A DNA stretch of 64,000 nucleotides from Enterococcus sp. DIV0212c. GTDB taxonomy: Bacteria > Bacillota > Bacilli > Lactobacillales > Enterococcaceae. Below the pieces are notes generated by a model that was not told the origin of the DNA, made no database searches, and saw only the letters and a program-made list of their open reading frames with translations. Both the position numbers and the translations under genes were made by a program. The DNA is taken from NCBI RefSeq assembly GCF_017377505.1, contig NZ_JAFREN010000022.1, forward strand, positions 1-64,000, written 5' to 3'. How positions within the stretch are numbered: position 1 is the stretch's first letter; each line of letters opens with the position of its first letter. Below, in pieces: positions 62,636-64,000 of the stretch.

Positions 62636-64000
62636 ATGAAGAAGAGTAGAAATATAATAATAACTTTGATCATGATAGGAAGTATTTTATTTGATAGTTT
62701 TGGCGCCTTTATTTTGCAGCCAGTACATGCACAAGAAACTGGAAGAGATTTAACTAGTTTACCTGCGTCAGAGTCTCTTTCTCGGGATGTAAATGGGAAT
62801 AAGACGATCTTTAACGATGTATTACTAACTTTAAATGGGGAGGAAGTTACATCAGGTAATCCTTTGAAAAAAGGAGATACATTCCAAATCGAATATGCAT
62901 TTTCACTTCCTGATAATCTTGGAAAAGAAATGCAAGATGGCGATTATTTTAAATTTACTTTACCGACAGATTTTATTGCTTTAAGTGGACAAAGCGGTGA
63001 ATTAAAAGACCCAACAACAGGATTGATATATGGTGGGTACGCTTGTGACTCAGCAGGAAATGTAACGATGACATTTAATTCCGAAGTCCAAAAGCATGAT
63101 AATGTTGAAGGTCGTTTAAGGTTCTCTCTAACAATGGATGAACGAAAAATAACGATTCCTGGAAAGAAAAAAATAATTATTCCGTGGTCAAATGATGCAG
63201 AAGGCAAAGAAATATTTATTAGTACAAAAATTACTTCTTTTATTCAAAAAGAGTATCTAAATACAAGCTATGGCTCAGATGGTATGCCAGTGGTTGACTG
63301 GAAAATTCTAATCAACCCAAATAGAAATCTGATCGAAAATCCCAAATTAACCGAAGAAACAACCAACAAAGAGTGGAAAAAAGTAGCTTCTGCTTATACT
63401 ATTACAAAAATGGTAAAAGCCAATGTGGATTTGGATGGGAATATTACCGAGAATGAAGACGTAACAGGATTGATCAATTTTGATCCATCTGGTGTTGCTC
63501 ATTTTCCATCGAACATTGAAGAGTCATTCGTTTTGTATCTAAGCACGCCGATCAATTATGCAGGTCAAGGAACAATTACAAACAAAATCACTTTGAGCGG
63601 CAGCAATCGACAAGACGAAGAAGCAACAGCTAGCACGTCACTTCAAGAGCATGTGGATATCAGTAAAAAAGCAGGCGATTTTGATGAAAAAACACAAGAA
63701 ATTAGTTGGACTGTCACGTTTAATCCAAATGGACGCCACATTCCTAAAGAAGAAGCGAAATTTACAGATATCGTCGGCCCTCAACAAGACTTTATAAAAG
63801 ACAGTTTGACGGTTTCTCCATCTGTTCCATACACAGTTACTGAAATCAAAGAGGGTTTTGAGTTTCAATTTGAGCAAGATGTCGATCAGCCTATTGATAT
63901 CACATACAAAACAAAAGTAACTTATCGTCCGCGTGAAGGTACCTCAATCAGTAACACCGTTTATCATGGCAAACATCATATATCTGTACCAAAGGAAATT
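62636..64000 (+). CDS. Surface adhesin, MSCRAMM-like (partial, runs off the window)
   Basis: 455 codons are visible and the frame is open to the last base. The signal peptide is residues about 1-36 (cleavage after VHA). The mature N terminus has paired Ig-like domains (about 55-190 and 190-330) like the N1/N2 regions of collagen- and fibrinogen-binding MSCRAMMs, and a domain that begins at about 335 with HVDISKKAGDFDEKTQEISW, a typical isopeptide-forming repeat. The sorting signal would lie beyond the window. Confidence 0.82.
   Translation, partial: MKKSRNIIITLIMIGSILFDSFGAFILQPVHAQETGRDLTSLPASESLSRDVNGNKTIFNDVLLTLNGEEVTSGNPLKKGDTFQIEYAFSLPDNLGKEMQDGDYFKFTLPTDFIALSGQSGELKDPTTGLIYGGYACDSAGNVTMTFNSEVQKHDNVEGRLRFSLTMDERKITIPGKKKIIIPWSNDAEGKEIFISTKITSFIQKEYLNTSYGSDGMPVVDWKILINPNRNLIENPKLTEETTNKEWKKVASAYTITKMVKANVDLDGNITENEDVTGLINFDPSGVAHFPSNIEESFVLYLSTPINYAGQGTITNKITLSGSNRQDEEATASTSLQEHVDISKKAGDFDEKTQEISWTVTFNPNGRHIPKEEAKFTDIVGPQQDFIKDSLTVSPSVPYTVTEIKEGFEFQFEQDVDQPIDITYKTKVTYRPREGTSISNTVYHGKHHISVPKEI

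Noticed and set aside
1..64000. CRISPR arrays, tRNA or rRNA genes
   Set aside because: No regularly spaced short repeats, no tRNA-like cloverleaf with CCA-proximal signatures and no rRNA sequence were noticed.

Overview
The window reads as a chromosome segment of a low-GC Gram-positive coccus, almost certainly Enterococcus. The evidence is the conserved backbone (prsA, HIT, ecsAB, dat, ccrZ/ytmP-trmB, pepA, usp, ytpR, htrA, rlmH), AGGAGG-type ribosome sites, LPXTG-type adhesin architecture and enterococcal-style lysins. The species cannot be fixed from the sequence alone.

Layout. 1-12.6 kb is ordinary backbone: secretion foldase, the Ecs ABC exporter, D-amino acid transaminase, CcrZ-like kinase, tRNA methyltransferase, aminopeptidase, stress protein, HtrA, and a cluster of DnaA boxes just before rlmH. 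About 12.65-44 kb is accessory DNA that begins right after the 3' end of rlmH. By eye it is far more AT-rich than its flanks and nearly all its genes point right. 44.5-64 kb returns to enterococcal-type genes: a LysM protein, a GntR/MFS/uridine phosphorylase locus, a duplicated secreted protein, an ABC exporter with an ArsR regulator, truA, a TMEM175-like channel, cytosine deaminase, a PAP2 phosphatase and the start of a surface adhesin.

The main discovery candidate is the island at 13.9-36.1 kb. It looks like a natural-product biosynthetic locus of a type I do not recognise. It opens with a possible eight-codon gene that has a near-perfect ribosome site and is followed by an 11-bp hairpin. 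Next come a jelly-roll-like protein, a possible BtrH-like acyltransferase, an HTH-TPR (RRNPP-like) regulator and a three-gene ABC exporter. The enzymes follow: an amino-acid-adenylating ligase, a PLP decarboxylase and an acyl carrier protein (a carrier-bound amino acid decarboxylation module, as in butirosin and vicenistatin pathways). After these come a HAD phosphatase, a PF14907-like nucleotidyltransferase, an APH-fold kinase, an SDR, an HPr-kinase-like kinase, a P-loop kinase, two methyltransferases, a DegT/StrS aminotransferase, an archaeal-type SAM synthetase, a divergent NDK-like protein, an inositol-phosphate synthase, a YcdX-like PHP phosphatase and a NUDIX hydrolase. The inositol synthase, phosphatase, SDR and aminotransferase would make an aminocyclitol. 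The carrier module would make an amino-acyl side chain. The HPr-kinase-like and nucleotidyltransferase pair, plus the Ser-ending octapeptide, raise the alternative of a phosphorylated or nucleotidylated peptide. No glycosyltransferase, NRPS/PKS module, radical SAM enzyme, lasso cyclase or MccB-type adenylase is visible.

Downstream, 36.1-38.9 kb is a graveyard of mobile-element and polymorphic-toxin fragments with surviving immunity-type genes. 39.3-42.1 kb carries three adjacent genes (CHAP lysin, binding domain only, GH24 lysozyme) that share nearly identical GW-type wall-binding modules. Other notable items are a four-copy structured element with compensatory base changes at two distant loci (5.2 and 61.1 kb), and a 1.3-kb tandem duplication carrying a fossil of its neighbouring ABC permease gene.
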